Source: Microbacterium sp. zg-B185 (GTDB lineage Bacteria; Actinomycetota; Actinomycetes; Actinomycetales; Microbacteriaceae). Taken from it: a stretch of DNA of 64,000 nt. Under the pieces are notes generated by a model. The model was not told the origin of the DNA, ran no database searches, and worked only from the letters and a program-made list of their open reading frames with translations. Of the stretch, positions 25,381-34,173 are shown piece by piece (positions within the stretch are counted from its first letter, which is position 1; each line of letters begins with the position of its first letter). Made by a program: the position numbers and the translations under genes. The stretch lies in assembly GCF_030246885.1 (NCBI RefSeq), contig NZ_CP126739.1, positions 2,542,001 through 2,606,000 on the forward strand, in the 5' to 3' direction.

Positions 25381-26124
25381 GTGACCACTGAACAGCGCCT
25401 CGCGGATGCCGCGGTAACCCAGTTCGCCGTCCTCGACGCATTGCTGGCGGGTGCATACGACTCCGGCATCCCGGTCGGAGAGGTGCGAGCACTCGGCGAC
25501 TTCGGCATCGGCTGTTGTGAGAGCCTCGGCGGCGAGGTCATCATCCTGGATGGCGACGTGTTCGAGTGCACCATCGACGAGCGGCCGGATCGCATGACCG
25601 ATGAGCAGATCCTCCCGTTCGTGGATGTCTGCCGGTTCCACACCGTCTCGGCGCAGCCCATCACGGGCGCGGACCTTTCTGCATTCACGGCCCAGGTCGA
25701 GGACCGGCTCGTCAGCAGAAACCTCTTCCACGCGGTCCGCGTCGACGGTGTCTTCACCGCCGTCCGGGTTCGGGTCACGCAGCGTCAGGAGCACCCCTTC
25801 CGCCCCCTCGCCGAGGTCACGAAGGGCCAGATCGAGACCGTCATCGCCGATGCGCGCGGCACGCTGGTGGGCTTCTGGGCTCCGGCCATCTACCAGGGCG
25901 TCACCGTCGCGGGCCTGCACGTCCACTTCATCGCCGACGATCGCAGCATCGGCGGTCACGTCCTGGATGTGATCATCGGCGCTGCGGAGCTCAAGCTCGC
26001 GGCATACTCGCGCTTCGACCTGCGCCTGCCAACCGACGAGCACTTCCTCCGCACCGAGCTGACCCACGACGAGGACCATCGCATCGTTGCGGTCGAGGGC
26101 GGCGCCGTCTCCCCCGCCCGCTAG
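25381..26124 (+). CDS. alsD: Alpha-acetolactate decarboxylase
   Basis: 247 residues. FAVLDALLAGAYDSGIPVGEVRALGDFGIG, LGGEVIILDGDVFE and GTLVGFWAPAIYQGVTVAGLHVHFIADDRSIGGHVLD follow the family. The His residues in LHVHF and GGHVLD are the zinc ligands. It converts 2-acetolactate to acetoin, a neutral overflow product. No acetolactate synthase or butanediol dehydrogenase gene lies beside it in this window, so it must work with genes elsewhere. GTG start at 25381. Confidence 0.92.
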   Translation: MTTEQRLADAAVTQFAVLDALLAGAYDSGIPVGEVRALGDFGIGCCESLGGEVIILDGDVFECTIDERPDRMTDEQILPFVDVCRFHTVSAQPITGADLSAFTAQVEDRLVSRNLFHAVRVDGVFTAVRVRVTQRQEHPFRPLAEVTKGQIETVIADARGTLVGFWAPAIYQGVTVAGLHVHFIADDRSIGGHVLDVIIGAAELKLAAYSRFDLRLPTDEHFLRTELTHDEDHRIVAVEGGAVSPAR

Positions 26125-26169
26125 GACGATACGACGTCGGGTGGCACGTGGGGTTTGGGCAGCAGCGGC

Positions 26170-26610
26170 TCAGCGGATCGAGCGCAGGACCAGGTCCCGG
26201 ATCCGCTGCTCGACCGCGGGAGTCAGCTTCGTGACCGCGAACGCCGTGGCCCACATCTCACCGTCGTCCAGGTTCGCGTCCTCGTTGAATCCGAGCGTGG
26301 CATAGCGGGTGCCGAACTTGGCTGCGCCCTGGAAGAACGCAATCACCTTTCCGTCCTTGTTCGCATATGCCGGCTGGCCGTACCACGTCTTGGGCATGAG
26401 CTCCGGCGCTGCGTCTGCGACGATCTCGTGCACGCGCCGGGCGATCTCGGCATCTCCGGCCGGCATCTCCTCGATGACGGCCTGAACGGCCTTCTCACCG
26501 GCGGCGCGGTTCTTGCCGGCCTTGGCCTGGTCGCGCAGTTCCTTCGCGCGATCCTTCACTGCCTCGCGCTCCGCCTTGCTCAGCCCTGCGGATGTCTCAG
26601 CCTCGGTCAC
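26170..26610 (-). CDS. DUF1801-family protein
   Basis: 146 residues. A charged helical N-terminus (KAEREAVKDRAKELRDQAKAGKN) leads into the DUF1801 fold: MPKTWYGQPAYANKDGKVIAFFQGAAKFGTRYATLGFNEDANLDDG. The family includes frataxin-like iron-binding proteins, but no iron site can be named here. GTG at 26610 was chosen for an AAGGAG site just upstream; an in-frame ATG lies at 26649. Confidence 0.8.
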   Translation of the reverse strand: MTEAETSAGLSKAEREAVKDRAKELRDQAKAGKNRAAGEKAVQAVIEEMPAGDAEIARRVHEIVADAAPELMPKTWYGQPAYANKDGKVIAFFQGAAKFGTRYATLGFNEDANLDDGEMWATAFAVTKLTPAVEQRIRDLVLRSIR

Positions 26611-26727
26611 GGGATGCTCCTTCGCCGGTGTCGTGCGGTGCCGTGTCACGGCACCCCTCTCTGCCAGATTAGGGACGGGCGCCGCCCCGCGCTTCTCCGA
26701 TCGTGATCGATTCCGGGGGCGGCAGAC

Positions 26728-27207
26728 TCAGCCCGCGACGGAAGCGACGCCGCCCCGCCGAGCCTCGGGCGCGTAACCGCTTTCCATCTCGATCACCGCG
26801 AGGGTACACCGAGAGATGCAGACGAGCTTGCCGTCCTCGTTCGTGATGCGCACCTCCCACACGTGCGAACGACGACCGATCGCGGCCGGAGTGACCTCGG
26901 CGAACACCCAGGCACCGGCGGCCACCGGACGGATGTGGTTGGCGTTGATCTCCTGCCCGACGACGTGGAACCGTGTCCGGTCTACGGCGAGATAGCCGGC
27001 CCAGGAAGCGAGCGTCTCGGCCAGCGCCACCGAGGCCCCGCCGTGCAGCACACCCGCCGGCTGCGTCGTGCGGGAGTCCACCGGCATCCGCGCTTTCAGG
27101 CTCGAGTCGGTCACCTCGGTGACCTCGATTCCGAGGGTGGCGATCAGCGACCCGCCCGCCATCGCATTGATCTCCTCAACCGTCGCCGCGAACGCCCAGA
27201 TGCTCAT
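26728..27207 (-). CDS. PaaI-like hotdog thioesterase
   Basis: 159 residues. GVLHGGASVALAETLAS carries the HGG and the catalytic acidic residue of the PaaI/MenI/EntH class; IRPVAAGAWVFAEVTPAAIGRRSHVWEVRITNEDGKLVCISRCTLAVI completes the hotdog sheet. It should hydrolyse a small acyl- or aroyl-CoA. No pathway genes are adjacent. Confidence 0.9.
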   Translation of the reverse strand: MSIWAFAATVEEINAMAGGSLIATLGIEVTEVTDSSLKARMPVDSRTTQPAGVLHGGASVALAETLASWAGYLAVDRTRFHVVGQEINANHIRPVAAGAWVFAEVTPAAIGRRSHVWEVRITNEDGKLVCISRCTLAVIEMESGYAPEARRGGVASVAG

Positions 27208-27245
27208 TCCCGCGAGTATAGGCGGCCCGTTTTCCGCACGGGCGT

Positions 27246-27803
27246 TCAGCCATTGCCATTCCCCTTGCCGTTCCCGTTGTTCCCGTTGCCGTTCCCGGAG
27301 TTGCCGTTCCCGTTGTTCCCGTTGCCGTTCCCGTTGTTCCCGTTCCCGTTCCCGGTGTTCCCGTTGCCGTTCCCGGTGTTCCCGTTGCCGTTCCCGGTGT
27401 TCCCGTTGCCGTTGCCGTTGTCGCCGCTGTTGCCGCTGCCGGTGTCGCCCACCGGGCCGTTCTCGGTGCCGCCGGTGTCGATGGAGGGGGCAGGTTCCGG
27501 CTCGACGACCGGGTCCGGTTGCAGGTCGGCGCGCACCACGTCGATCCTGGTCTGAATCACCCTCGCCCGTGCCGCATCCACCGACCCGTCGGTCACTGCG
27601 CCGTCCAGCTGCTGCTGGAGCCGGTCGAGCTGCACGAGCGCGCCCGGTGCATCTCCGGCCGCGGCGGATTCTGCGATGGCCAGGACCGTGGTCTGCATCT
27701 CCGCAGCCGCGGCGGTGGAGATGTCCGAGTCCGCTGCCGCGCAGCCGGCGAGGACAGCCGTCCCCAGGACCGCTCCGACCGCGAACGAGACCAGGCGCCT
27801 CAT
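27246..27803 (-). CDS. Lipoprotein with Asn-Gly repeat tail
   Basis: 185 residues. The signal peptide ends in lipobox VLAGC. A helical domain follows (about residues 25-95: EMQTTVLAIAESAAAG, LDRLQQQLDGAVTDG). A Pro/Glu linker leads to about 60 residues made almost only of Gly and Asn with some Thr (repeating NGNGNT and NGNGNN), ending in KGNGNG. In DNA this is an array of CCGTTGCCGTTC-type repeats at about 27252-27420. The start overlaps the kinase stop (TGATG), so the two are coupled. It may be a surface-exposed flexible element; function unknown. Confidence 0.75.
   Translation of the reverse strand: MRRLVSFAVGAVLGTAVLAGCAAADSDISTAAAAEMQTTVLAIAESAAAGDAPGALVQLDRLQQQLDGAVTDGSVDAARARVIQTRIDVVRADLQPDPVVEPEPAPSIDTGGTENGPVGDTGSGNSGDNGNGNGNTGNGNGNTGNGNGNTGNGNGNNGNGNGNNGNGNSGNGNGNNGNGKGNGNG
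27252..27420. repeat. Tandem repeat DNA encoding the Asn-Gly tail
   Basis: Degenerate repeats of CCGTTGCCGTTCCCG / TTCCCGTTG units of about 18-24 bases. They stay in frame and encode Asn-Gly, so slippage would change the length of the protein tail without breaking it. This is protein-coding repeat DNA, not a CRISPR array. Confidence 0.7.
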
Positions 27804-29068
27804 CACTGCGACACCTCGTTCATCAGGTCCCGCAGATGGGTGCCGACGGGCTCTTCCAGCCGAGGCAGATCGGGAGCAGGCGCAGGCGCGTCAAGGACGC
27901 CGCTCCACAGGACGAGGGCCAGGACGACCGCGGCCACGAGGATCGTCGACACGCTGATGAGCAGCGGGAGACGACGGCGCACAGGCGAGGGCGCTCCGGA
28001 CTGGTCGTCGGAGCCGATGCGTTCGCGCGCCGAGTGCGAGCTGGTGAGGGCCGTTGTCGGGGCGGTCTGACCCAGCGGCGGGGACGCCGACGGCTGCGGG
28101 ACGAGCACGCGGGTGCGTGGCAGACCGACAGCGGCCGGCTCGGCCGGGGACGCTGCCACCAGAGCCGTGATGTCCGGTTCGCCGGTTCCGGCATCCAGCG
28201 CGATCATGTCCGGTTCGCCGGTTGCGGCATCCAGCGCGCGCCCGCGCGTGGCGACCTCGAGCGCGGTCGGCCGTGCCGTGGGGTCCAGCGCTGTCATCGC
28301 GGTCAGCAGTGCACGCCAGCCGTACCCCCAGTCACCGCGGATGGTCGGCTGCATCGTCAACCGGGCAGCGATGGCCTCGGCCGCATCGCGCTGCGGGAAC
28401 GCCCGCTCACCGCTGAGCGCCTCGATCAGGACCAGACCGAGGCTGTACACGTCGGATGCCGGCGTCGGCGTCTGCCCGCGCACCTGCTCGGGCGAGATGT
28501 ACGCGGCGGTGCCCAACGCGGTGCCCGGAGTGGTGATCCGCGCGGTGTCGATCAGGTATGCGATCCCGAAGTCGGCCAGCACGGCGCGGAAGCTGTGCTG
28601 CGGCGTGAGCGGTGGCCGCAGGAGCACGTTCGCCGGTTTCACGTCCCGGTGCACGATTCCCGCCTCGTGCACGACGTGCAGCGCTTCACCGAGGTCCGCC
28701 GCCAGCGCTGCCGCATCCCACGCGGACACCGGGCCGCGAGCGATGCGGTCGGCGAGGGTCCCGCCGTCGATGTACTCCATCACGAGGTAGGACCGACCGG
28801 ACGGCGAAAGGCGGGCGTCGAAGAGGGTCACCAGCGAGGGGTGGTTGAACGATGCCAGCAGCCGTTTCTCCGACTCCCGCCGCACCGCCAGCGCTTCCTC
28901 GGTCGAGCCCATCGAGAAGATCTTCACCGCGACCGTGCGCTCCAGCGCCTCATCGACGGCGCGCCACACGGACCCCATGCCGCCCTCGCCGATGAGCTCC
29001 TTCAGGCGATAGCGGTCATCGAGCAGCGCGCCGGCAAGGGCCGGGCCGGGGGGTCGGAGATCGGTCAT
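27803..29068 (-). CDS. PknB-like Ser/Thr protein kinase, membrane-anchored
   Basis: 421 residues. Kinase domain about 18-275: Gly-rich loop GEGGMGSVW (27-35), Lys49 in VAVKIF, catalytic HRDVKPANVLL (His140-Asp142), DFG at 166-168, and GTAAYISPEQVRG in the activation segment. A disordered linker (275-350) contains two near-copies of ALDAxTGEPD. One membrane helix (LLISVSTILVAAVVLALVLW) precedes a short outer tail of about 35 residues. No PASTA repeats, so it is not PknB itself. It heads an operon with the Asn-Gly lipoprotein. Confidence 0.92.
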   Translation of the reverse strand: MTDLRPPGPALAGALLDDRYRLKELIGEGGMGSVWRAVDEALERTVAVKIFSMGSTEEALAVRRESEKRLLASFNHPSLVTLFDARLSPSGRSYLVMEYIDGGTLADRIARGPVSAWDAAALAADLGEALHVVHEAGIVHRDVKPANVLLRPPLTPQHSFRAVLADFGIAYLIDTARITTPGTALGTAAYISPEQVRGQTPTPASDVYSLGLVLIEALSGERAFPQRDAAEAIAARLTMQPTIRGDWGYGWRALLTAMTALDPTARPTALEVATRGRALDAATGEPDMIALDAGTGEPDITALVAASPAEPAAVGLPRTRVLVPQPSASPPLGQTAPTTALTSSHSARERIGSDDQSGAPSPVRRRLPLLISVSTILVAAVVLALVLWSGVLDAPAPAPDLPRLEEPVGTHLRDLMNEVSQ

Positions 29069-29156
29069 CGAGCCGATATTCCCATGGGTTCACCGACCGC
29101 TCGGGGCCGTTGACAGCGCACCGACTCCGTGCTGTCCCGGCGAGCCGGAGGAGCTC

Positions 29157-30788
29157 TCAGCCCACCTGGATCAGCGTCCGCTGCCAACCGCTGGAGCCGT
29201 CCGGGGCGATCGGCGCTCGCTGCTCGTTCTGCACCTCGCCGTGTCTGTTCACCGCGCGCACGGCGACGAAATGCGCGCCGGGCGTGGCGTCCCAGTCGAG
29301 GTACCACTGCACCCAGGTGTCATCGCTGATCGGCGCGGACACCGCCGCCGGCTGCCAGGTTCCATCGTCGATACTGACCTCGACGCGCTCGATGCCGACT
29401 GTCTGCGCCCACGCCACACCGGCGATCGCGGCGCGTCCCGCCGGAACGCGTGTCCCGCTGCGGGGCGTGTCGATGCGTGCGGAGAACTTGATGGGCGCTT
29501 GGGCGCTGTACCCGCGGGGGGTCCAGTACGCCTCGTCCGCGTCGAACCGGGTCACCGTCAGTGCGCTCAGCCATTTGGTCGCCGAGACATAGCCGTACAG
29601 ACCGGGTACGACCATGCGCACGGGAAAGCCGTGTTCGAGCGGCAGCGGCTCGCCGTTCATTCCGACGGCCAGGATCGCGTCCAGCCCCTCATCCGTGAGC
29701 GATTCCAGCGGCGTGCTCGCGGTGAATCCGTCGATGCTGCGCGAGAGCACCATGTCCGCGCCGCTGCTCGGCCGCGCCATCCGGAGCACGTCCCGCACCG
29801 GCACACCGAGCCAGATCGCGTTGCCGACCAGGTCGCCGCCGACCTCGTTGGACACGCACGTCAACGTGATCGGGTACTCGTCCAGGCCCAGCTCGAGCAG
29901 GTCTGAAAAGGTCAGCTCGACCCGCTGCTGCACCATTCCGTCGATCACGAGCCGCCACTCGGCCGGATCCACCGACGGTACGGTCAGTGCCGTGTCGACG
30001 CGGTAGAAGTCCCGATTGGGCGTGAACAGAGGAGACAGCCCGGGGATGTCGAATTCGGCTCCGGCAGGCACGGTGACAGTGGTGCGCGGCGCGGGCAGCC
30101 GAAGCGCCGTGCGCACCGCCGCGATCGACGACGAGCCGGCGTTGATCAGGGCCCGAGCGCCGACGCCGACGAGGACGGCCGAGGATGCCACGACCGCGCT
30201 GACGCGGAAGAACATGCGCCGATCGACTCGCGCAGCGGCGCCCTTCTCGTGCACGGTGGGGTGCTCGGCAGGCACGGCCTGCACGCTGTCGCGGGCGTCT
30301 TCCCCTCGATCGGATGCCACGACCGCGGGAGTCGCCGGGCGCAGCAGCCGGATCAGCAGCCACAGGACCAGGCACCCCGCCACCGTTCCCGCGATCGGCG
30401 GCAGCGCTGCGAGCGCCGTCGCGCCGGCACGCGTGATGGTGGCCGCGACCGATAGACCGCCGGCGACCGCCAGCACCGCGACGCCCGCCGGCGGAACGGC
30501 GAACTGCAGCACCCCGGCGACCACCGACCCGACCAGCACGGCCAGTGCCAGCCCCACCAGCAGCGCGATCTTGTCGTGGGCGCCGAAGGTCGCGATGGCC
30601 AGTTCCTTCAGCGGCTGCGGCACGATGTCGATCACGAACGATCCGACGGCCAGAATCGGGCTGCTCTCGGGGGCTGCCAGGAGTGCGACCAGTTCGGCGG
30701 CGGCGAGGAACACGCCCGAACTGACCGCACCCGCCAGCGCCGCCCACGCGAACACGCCGACCCGTGTTCGAACACTGCTCTGCGCCAT
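29157..30788 (-). CDS. Membrane-anchored molybdopterin oxidoreductase, sulfite-oxidase fold
   Basis: 543 residues. Four or so membrane helices fill the first 160 residues. DRRMFFRVSAVV follows (a second anchor that resembles a Tat-type start), then the Mo domain: FYRVDTALTVPSVDPAEWRLVIDGMV, YPITLTCVSNEVGG with the Mo-ligand Cys, and GFPVRMVVPGLYGYVSATKWLSAL. The final immunoglobulin-like dimer domain ends near WQRTLIQVG. The family oxidises or reduces small oxyanions or sulfoxides outside the membrane. Substrate unknown. ATG at 30788. Cofactor genes lie nearby. Confidence 0.9.
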   Translation of the reverse strand: MAQSSVRTRVGVFAWAALAGAVSSGVFLAAAELVALLAAPESSPILAVGSFVIDIVPQPLKELAIATFGAHDKIALLVGLALAVLVGSVVAGVLQFAVPPAGVAVLAVAGGLSVAATITRAGATALAALPPIAGTVAGCLVLWLLIRLLRPATPAVVASDRGEDARDSVQAVPAEHPTVHEKGAAARVDRRMFFRVSAVVASSAVLVGVGARALINAGSSSIAAVRTALRLPAPRTTVTVPAGAEFDIPGLSPLFTPNRDFYRVDTALTVPSVDPAEWRLVIDGMVQQRVELTFSDLLELGLDEYPITLTCVSNEVGGDLVGNAIWLGVPVRDVLRMARPSSGADMVLSRSIDGFTASTPLESLTDEGLDAILAVGMNGEPLPLEHGFPVRMVVPGLYGYVSATKWLSALTVTRFDADEAYWTPRGYSAQAPIKFSARIDTPRSGTRVPAGRAAIAGVAWAQTVGIERVEVSIDDGTWQPAAVSAPISDDTWVQWYLDWDATPGAHFVAVRAVNRHGEVQNEQRAPIAPDGSSGWQRTLIQVG

Positions 30789-30857
30789 GGTGGGCCCCCT
30801 GTCCGCGGGATGCGTCCCACTCACCGGTTCTTCGGTGCGAGCGCGCTTTCAGATGGG

Positions 30858-32483
30858 TCAGAGCGTCCGAACCGGCCGCGCGCGTGCAGGTCGGTCGGAG
30901 TGCGAGCGCACGTCGGCGACCTCGGCAGCGGCGGTGATGCTGCGGGCCATGCCGGCGAAGATGAACCCGTGGAAGGGCAGCACGGCCAACCAGTACAGCC
31001 GTCCGGCGAGGCCGAGCGGGAAGAACACCGCGCGCTGGTCGTAGCGGGCACCGTCCGCATCCGGGCATGCGCGCAACTCGAGCCATGCCTTTCCCGGCAC
31101 CAGCATTTCGGCGCGCAGCCGCAGCAGAGAGCCCGGCTCGATCGCCTCCACGCGCCAGAAGTCCACGGCATCCCCGACCAGAAGGCGGTCTCTGTGCCGG
31201 CGTCCCCGCCGCAGACCCACCCCGCCGACCAGCTTGTCCATCCAGCCGCGGATCGCCCACAGCACCGGGTTGGAGTACCACCCCCGCTCGCCGCCGATCC
31301 CCTGGATCACCCGCCACAACGACTCCTGCGACGCGCTGGTGCGCGCTGTTCGCACGTCGGTGAAGACCACCTGACCCGCCCACTCCGGGTCGTTCGGCAG
31401 CGGGTCGCTGGGAACGCCGAGGACATCGGCATCCTGCCAGCTCGTCTCGATCTCGTCGACCTCGACCCGGCGCAGCGCCAGGCGGACGGCCGTGCGATAC
31501 GGCGTGCGACCGCCCTCCGGCGGCGGGATCAGGGCGTCGATCGCGGAGTCCTTCACGATGCATTCGTTCTGCAGCGACTCCACCAGCGGCATGGCCACGC
31601 GTCGCGGGATCGGGGTGACCAGGTTGACCCAGTGCGAGGCGAGTCGCGGCGTCAGCACGGGCAGGGCTGCGATCGCCCGCTGCCGCAGGCCGGCCTCGAC
31701 CGCGTAGCCGTTCATCATCTGGCCGTAGCGCAGCACGTCGGGACCACCGATGTCGACCGCCTGATTGACCTCGGGATCGACCCGGGCCGCGCCGAGCAGG
31801 TAGTGCAGCACATCGCGCACCGCGATCGGCTGGATGCGGTTGCGCACCCACTTCGGCGCGGGCATGTACGGAAGCACCTCGGTCAGGTGGCGCACCATCT
31901 CGAAGGACGCGGACCCCGACCCGATGACGACACCGGCCTGCAGAACGAGCGTCGGCACGCCGCTGCCCAGAAGGATCCGCCCCACCTCCACACGCGATCG
32001 GAGATGGGGTGACAGCGCGTCATCGCCCGAGGATGCGGGCCGGCCACCGGGGTCGCTGACGGGCGCGCCCTCTGGGTGCAGACCGCCGAGGTAGACGATC
32101 CGTCGCACGGCTGCCGCGGTCGCCGCGGCGGCGACGGTGGTCGCCGCCGCCCGGTCGGCGCGCTCGAACCCCTTGCCCGCTCCCATCGAATGAACGAGGT
32201 AGTAGAGGATGTCCACGTCGCGGACCGCTGTGCCCACGGCTACGGCATCGGTGGCGTCGCCCTCGATGACCTCGACGCGGTTCCCCCAGTCGAACGCCGC
32301 CACGCGCTGCGCGTCGCGGGCGAGCACGCGGACCCGATAGCCGCCGTTGAGCAGCCGCGGTACGAGACGCCCGCCGAGATAGCCGGTCGCGCCCAGGACC
32401 ACTGCGCGTGGCGGGGTCCCGTCGGGACGCGGCACCGCCCGCAGTGCTTCTTCACGACCGGTCGGCGCGGTCAGATCGTCCAT
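30858..32483 (-). CDS. NAD(P)-binding SDR with DUF2867 domain
   Basis: 541 residues. A Rossmann start AVVLGATGYLGGRLVPRLLNGGYRVRVLARD with the GxxGxxG motif, and LYYLVHSMGAGKGFERADRAAA, lead the extended (NmrA-like) domain to about 300. The DUF2867 part then covers about 340-520 (FWRVEAIEPGSLLRLRAEMLVPGKAWLEL, FFPLGLAGRLYWLAVLPFHGFIF), ending at the membrane. Such fusions are common in actinobacteria; reaction unknown. ATG at 32483 follows an untranslatable-looking extension. It lies 10 bases from the GNAT gene, likely one operon with fdhD. Confidence 0.85.
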   Translation of the reverse strand: MDDLTAPTGREEALRAVPRPDGTPPRAVVLGATGYLGGRLVPRLLNGGYRVRVLARDAQRVAAFDWGNRVEVIEGDATDAVAVGTAVRDVDILYYLVHSMGAGKGFERADRAAATTVAAAATAAAVRRIVYLGGLHPEGAPVSDPGGRPASSGDDALSPHLRSRVEVGRILLGSGVPTLVLQAGVVIGSGSASFEMVRHLTEVLPYMPAPKWVRNRIQPIAVRDVLHYLLGAARVDPEVNQAVDIGGPDVLRYGQMMNGYAVEAGLRQRAIAALPVLTPRLASHWVNLVTPIPRRVAMPLVESLQNECIVKDSAIDALIPPPEGGRTPYRTAVRLALRRVEVDEIETSWQDADVLGVPSDPLPNDPEWAGQVVFTDVRTARTSASQESLWRVIQGIGGERGWYSNPVLWAIRGWMDKLVGGVGLRRGRRHRDRLLVGDAVDFWRVEAIEPGSLLRLRAEMLVPGKAWLELRACPDADGARYDQRAVFFPLGLAGRLYWLAVLPFHGFIFAGMARSITAAAEVADVRSHSDRPARARPVRTL

Positions 32484-32493
32484 GCTCCGAAGG

Positions 32494-33123
32494 CTACGCC
32501 CGGGGCCGCTGGCCGGGGCCGTCGGCGGAGAGTCGCATCCCGAAGGCCTGCACGCCGGGATGAGAAGGGATCGCGGTGAACCCCACGCGAGGGTAGAACG
32601 CGATCGCACCGGCGTTGTCCGTCGACGCGGCCAGATGCACACCGGTCACGCCCCGCTCGCGCAGCGCGGACGCGAACGTATCGATCAGCCGCCGCCCCCA
32701 GCCCTGTCCCTGCGCTTCCGGCAGCAGATCGATGTGCAGGTGGGCAGGGAACTCGTCGCCGTACGATTCCGCTCCCGGGCGACGCGAGTACGCGTAGATC
32801 AGCGTCCCGTCCTGTCGCGTTCGCTCCACCTCCGGCTTCGGCCACCGGGCCGCGCGCGCCGGCCACCACTCGTCGTGGAACCAGCCCTCGAACTCGTCGG
32901 AATCCGCAGCGCCGACGATGTACCCGACGACGCGTTCGTCCTCGGCCTCGACGACGAACGCCAATTCGGGATGCCGGTGCACATAGGGCAGCACGAAGAT
33001 CTCAGCCCAGATCGAATCGTCCTGGAACAATCCCGTGGCATCGCCTCCGGCATCCGCGGTGCGCAGGCAGATGTCTGCGAGCGCGGGTTCATCACCGGAG
33101 CGGAACCGACGGATCTGCGGCAT
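32494..33123 (-). CDS. GNAT acetyltransferase
   Basis: 209 residues. Starts IRRFRSGDEPALADICLRTADAGGDATGLF. The acetyl-CoA site is LHIDLLPEAQGQGWGRRLIDTFASALRERG, with QGQGWG as the pyrophosphate loop. The end STDNAGAIAFYPRVGF is typical. A central FHDEWWPARAARWP segment resembles GNATs related to O-GlcNAcase-linked acetyltransferases. Acceptor unknown. Five bases separate it from fdhD. Confidence 0.9.
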   Translation of the reverse strand: MPQIRRFRSGDEPALADICLRTADAGGDATGLFQDDSIWAEIFVLPYVHRHPELAFVVEAEDERVVGYIVGAADSDEFEGWFHDEWWPARAARWPKPEVERTRQDGTLIYAYSRRPGAESYGDEFPAHLHIDLLPEAQGQGWGRRLIDTFASALRERGVTGVHLAASTDNAGAIAFYPRVGFTAIPSHPGVQAFGMRLSADGPGQRPRA

Positions 33124-33128
33124 CGCGC

Positions 33129-34055
33129 CTAGGCCCGCACCGATTCGACCGCCGTCTGTGCCACACCGGCCGAGACCCCCTCGGGGCTGCCTTCGAGGAT
33201 GCGATCGTCGCGGGTATAGATGTTCATCGACGGGCCGCGCAGGAACCCGATCAGGGTGAGACCGGCCGAGGCGGCCAGCTCCACGGCCAGCGACGACGGC
33301 GCCGAGACGGCCGCCAGAACGGGGATGCCGGCCATCACGGCCTTCTGGACGAGCTCGAAACTCGTCCGCCCGGAGACCTGGAGGACGACGCCGCGCAGCG
33401 GCAGACGGTCCTGCAGGACGGCCCACCCGATGACCTTGTCGACCGCGTTGTGCCGGCCGACGTCCTCGCGCAGCACCAGCAGCTCGCCCGTCACGGCATC
33501 GAACAGGGCCGCCGCGTGCAGACCGCCGGTCTTGTCGAAAACCGCCTGCCGAGCGCGCAGCGCATCGGGGAAGCCGGCCAGCACGGCCGCCTGCACGGTC
33601 ACACCGTCGCCCGCGACGTCGTAGACGGACGTGGTCTCGACGGCGTCGATGGATGCTTTGCCGCACAGCCCGCAGGAGCTGGTCGTATAGAACGCCCGAG
33701 CCAGTTCGGGGTCCGGCGGCTTCACCCCAGGAGCGAGGGTCACATCCAGCACGTTGTAGGTGTTCCCGTCGGCGGGAGCGCCGATGGAGATGCCGGTGAT
33801 CGGTCCTCCGGTGCCGGGACCGCCGCAGTGGATCGCGGAACGGAACTGGTCGCCGCGGGAGATGACCCCTTCGGAGACGAGGAACCCTGCGGCCAGTTCG
33901 ACATCGTTCCCGGGTGTCCGCATCGTCACGGCCAGCGACATGCCCCCGACGCGGATCTCGAGCGGTTCCTCGACCGCGAGCGTGTCGGAACGACGGATGG
34001 CTTCGGCCCCCAGCGTGAGCTTGGTGACGGGGCGGCGCACGGTGATTCGACCCAT
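33129..34055 (-). CDS. fdhD: FdhD sulfurtransferase for formate dehydrogenase
   Basis: 308 residues. [32 protein letters not shown], and the key [17 protein letters not shown], where the CxxC-type Cys pair carries sulfur. [17 protein letters not shown] is also conserved. FdhD passes sulfur from a cysteine desulfurase to the Mo-bis-MGD cofactor of FdhF-type enzymes. That fits the FdhF/YdeP-like gene at 36215. It opens the fdhD-GNAT-SDR operon, divergent from moeA. Confidence 0.95.
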   Translation of the reverse strand: MGRITVRRPVTKLTLGAEAIRRSDTLAVEEPLEIRVGGMSLAVTMRTPGNDVELAAGFLVSEGVISRGDQFRSAIHCGGPGTGGPITGISIGAPADGNTYNVLDVTLAPGVKPPDPELARAFYTTSSCGLCGKASIDAVETTSVYDVAGDGVTVQAAVLAGFPDALRARQAVFDKTGGLHAAALFDAVTGELLVLREDVGRHNAVDKVIGWAVLQDRLPLRGVVLQVSGRTSFELVQKAVMAGIPVLAAVSAPSSLAVELAASAGLTLIGFLRGPSMNIYTRDDRILEGSPEGVSAGVAQTAVESVRA

Positions 34056-34173
34056 GCCGCCAGCCTACGCGCGCACGTGCGGGCCGGGCCCGAATCGGAG
34101 GTGGGCGGGTTGGGGCGACCGGCGGATAGCCTGGACGGATGGCCCTCCCCCGCACCATCACCTGCGCGCAGCC

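Noticed and set aside
27252..27420. Repeats considered as CRISPR
   Set aside because: Units are degenerate and contiguous with no unique spacers, and they encode a protein tail in frame.
27068..29113. 681-codon plus-strand open frame with a Cys/Arg-rich repeat
   Set aside because: Its repeated part is the complement of the DNA encoding the Asn-Gly tail; the remainder lies antisense to the kinase. No plausible start or domain.
29689..31851. 720-codon reverse frame
   Set aside because: Shadow of the Mo oxidoreductase and SDR genes in another frame; composition is low-complexity Arg/Ala/Gly.
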